A DNA stretch of 64,000 bases from the NCBI GenBank assembly GCA_022821805.1, contig JAJECX010000024.1:86306-150305 (forward strand). Direction: 5' to 3'. Position numbers and translations under genes: made by a program. The stretch comes from Anaerolineae bacterium. GTDB lineage: Bacteria; Chloroflexota; Anaerolineae; Aggregatilineales; Phototrophicaceae. Shown piece by piece: positions 62,603-64,000 of the stretch (position 1 is its first letter; the number at the start of each line of letters is the position of its first letter). A model generated the notes under the pieces. It was given only the letters and a program-made list of their open reading frames with translations, made no database searches and was not told the origin of the DNA.

Positions 62603-63984
62603 CGGTACACCCCCACGCCTGTGGGGACAACTGGAAGTGAAGCTGTCATGGATTGACGCTTTGACGGTTCACCCCCACGCCTGTGGGGACAACTGAACCG
62701 GCGCCTGGAAGCGTACGAGGGTCAACGGTTCACCCCCACGCCTGTGGGGACAACGTCAGATTTAATCCCGAACCGATTCTTGATGTGCGGTTCACCCCCA
62801 CGCCTGTGGGGACAACGGTCGCGCACCCGCGGCGCCAGAGGACGCACAACGGTTCACCCCCACGCCTGTGGGGACAACAATCGGTCTGGCGCCGGCGGAG
62901 ATTTTGTTCTCCGGTTCACCCCCACGCCTGTGGGGACAACAATCGGTCTGGCGCCGGCGGAGATTTTGTTCTCCGGTTCACCCCCACGCCTGTGGGGACA
63001 ACCAGAACCCCTTCCATGAAACTGCGCACGTCACTCGGTTCACCCCCACGCCTGTGGGGACAACCTCTCTCGAATCGCCAACGCGAGACGATGCCACGGT
63101 TCACCCCCACGCCTGTGGGGACAACGGGGAAGAGCCGCCGAAGGAATTGGCGGAGCGCGGTTCACCCCCACGCCTGTGGGGACAACGCATCTGGCGTTGG
63201 AGGAGAGTGACCACGGACGGTTCACCCCCACGCCTGTGGGGACAACTCATCCTGCGGTGTTGGTTGTGCGGGTTGGAGCGGTTCACCCCCACGCCTGTGG
63301 GGACAACCTCGTCACGAAACTGCTGCAACCCGCCGCTGCCGGTTCACCCCCACGCCTGTGGGGACAACGGGGCAACGCCCTGAATTAAGGCTGCGCGAAA
63401 ACGGTTCACCCCCACGCCTGTGGGGACAACGCCGCCAGCGTGGAGGGGAATAATGTGATCCACTGGTTCACCCCCACGCCTGTGGGGACAACGCCGCCAG
63501 CGTGGAGGGGAATAATGTGATCCACTGGTTCACCCCCACGCCTGTGGGGACAACTGCGCGGCGCTGGATGTGTCTATCGCAATCGACGGTTCACCCCCAC
63601 GCCTGTGGGGACAACGATGGCACGCTAGTACCCTGCTTCAACCACAACGGTTCACCCCCACGCCTGTGGGGACAACGCTTGCATCTACACGTACTCGATT
63701 GGGAGTGGCGGTTCACCCCCACGCCTGTGGGGACAACGCTTGCATCTACACGTACTCGATTGGGAGTGGCGGTTCACCCCCACGCCTGTGGGGACAACTC
63801 GGGGCTGCGCGGGGCTGTCGTAGGCCGATCAGCGGTTCACCCCCACGCCTGTGGGGACAACTCTGATTTCTCGATGGCGGCATTATTACCCACCGGTTCA
63901 CCCCCACGCCTGTGGGGACAACGATGGGGGCGGGGGCGCCTCGAAAACGGGAGCGCGGTTCAGCCCCACGCCTGTGGGGACAAC
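62603..63984 (-). CRISPR. Type I-E-like CRISPR array, 23 repeats and 22 spacers, possibly continuing past the window
   Basis: The plus-strand repeat is 29 bases, CGGTTCACCCCCACGCCTGT plus GGGGACAAC, with the hairpin CCCCAC-GCCT-GTGGGG. Its reverse complement ends GGTGAACCG, the usual 3' handle of type I-E repeats, so transcription is inferred to run on the minus strand from a leader to the right. Spacers are 31-34 bases. Both terminal repeats carry one substitution (first: T to A at position 5; last: C to G at position 8). The repeats at 63464 and 63526 begin with T instead of C. Three neighbouring spacer pairs are identical. Only 16 bases follow the last repeat before the window ends, so leader or further repeats cannot be told apart. 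No cas gene is in the window. Confidence 0.97.
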
Positions 63985-64000
63985 GCCTTGGTTCGTTTTT

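Noticed and set aside
62683-63866. Several ORFs of 60-175 aa on both strands with repeated HPHACGDN, FTPTPVGTT or SPPRLWGQ units.
   Set aside because: They are translations of the CRISPR repeats and spacers, with the apparent periodic protein repeat caused by the 61-62-base repeat unit.
1-64000. tRNA, rRNA and insertion-sequence genes.
   Set aside because: I looked through the intergenic gaps for T-arm and acceptor-stem patterns and for transposase motifs and saw none that I could support; a covariance-model search would be decisive.

Overview
The window is a GC-rich bacterial chromosome segment. It is densely packed, with many 1- to 4-base gene overlaps, TGA as an ordinary stop, and no rRNA or tRNA genes that I could find. 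The gene set suggests a Gram-positive-like or Chloroflexota-type bacterium, possibly Anaerolineae or a relative. It combines a LysW-dependent alpha-aminoadipate lysine pathway, the radical-SAM pair TIGR03960/DUF2344, rpmF next to fabD, and a muropeptide recycling operon. This placement is an inference from gene content, not from a marker phylogeny.

Layout. 0-7.6 kb: a partial gene, a PspA-like coiled-coil protein, a minus-strand redox cluster (CcdA-thioredoxin fusion, TlpA-like protein, DUF2085 membrane protein), a CCA-adding enzyme, a small membrane protein and a UbiA prenyltransferase. 7.6-13.5 kb: an M1-like metallopeptidase lipoprotein, a VOC protein, PEP carboxylase and glutamate formimidoyltransferase. 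13.5-22.8 kb: a seven-gene plus-strand operon with a five-subunit peptide-type ABC importer followed by hydantoinase/oxoprolinase A and B subunits. 22.8-34.2 kb: a YifB/ComM ATPase and the lysine region (homoaconitase large and small subunits; lysW-X-Y-Z-J-K plus homocitrate synthase), with an MFS gene between the two lysine blocks. 34.2-37.3 kb: a fructosamine kinase gene with a damaged 5' end, rpmF, fabD and an enoyl-CoA hydratase. 37.3-43 kb: a tightly coupled minus-strand peptidoglycan-recycling operon (MFS, NagZ, class C serine hydrolase, MurK-like kinase, MurQ). 43-56.8 kb: mostly housekeeping genes (PlsC, pseudouridine synthase, glycosyltransferase, Ddl, MurF, radical SAM pair, PsuG).

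From about 57.2 kb to the end the character changes to an accessory island. It holds a truncated SRAP gene, degenerate reading frames, a two-gene AAA-ATPase/TOPRIM module, a frameshifted PhyH dioxygenase, more than 1 kb of decayed sequence, a RelBE-like toxin-antitoxin pair and a type I-E-like CRISPR array with 23 repeats. No cas genes lie in the window.

The most notable observation is not in the ORF track. Upstream of lysW lies what reads as a complete transcription attenuator: a promoter, a 19-codon leader peptide ending KKVKKTRTR, an 8-base element directly after its stop codon that perfectly complements part of a downstream hairpin, and that hairpin followed by T6. It would couple the lysine operon to lysyl-tRNA supply and possibly also to arginyl-tRNA supply.
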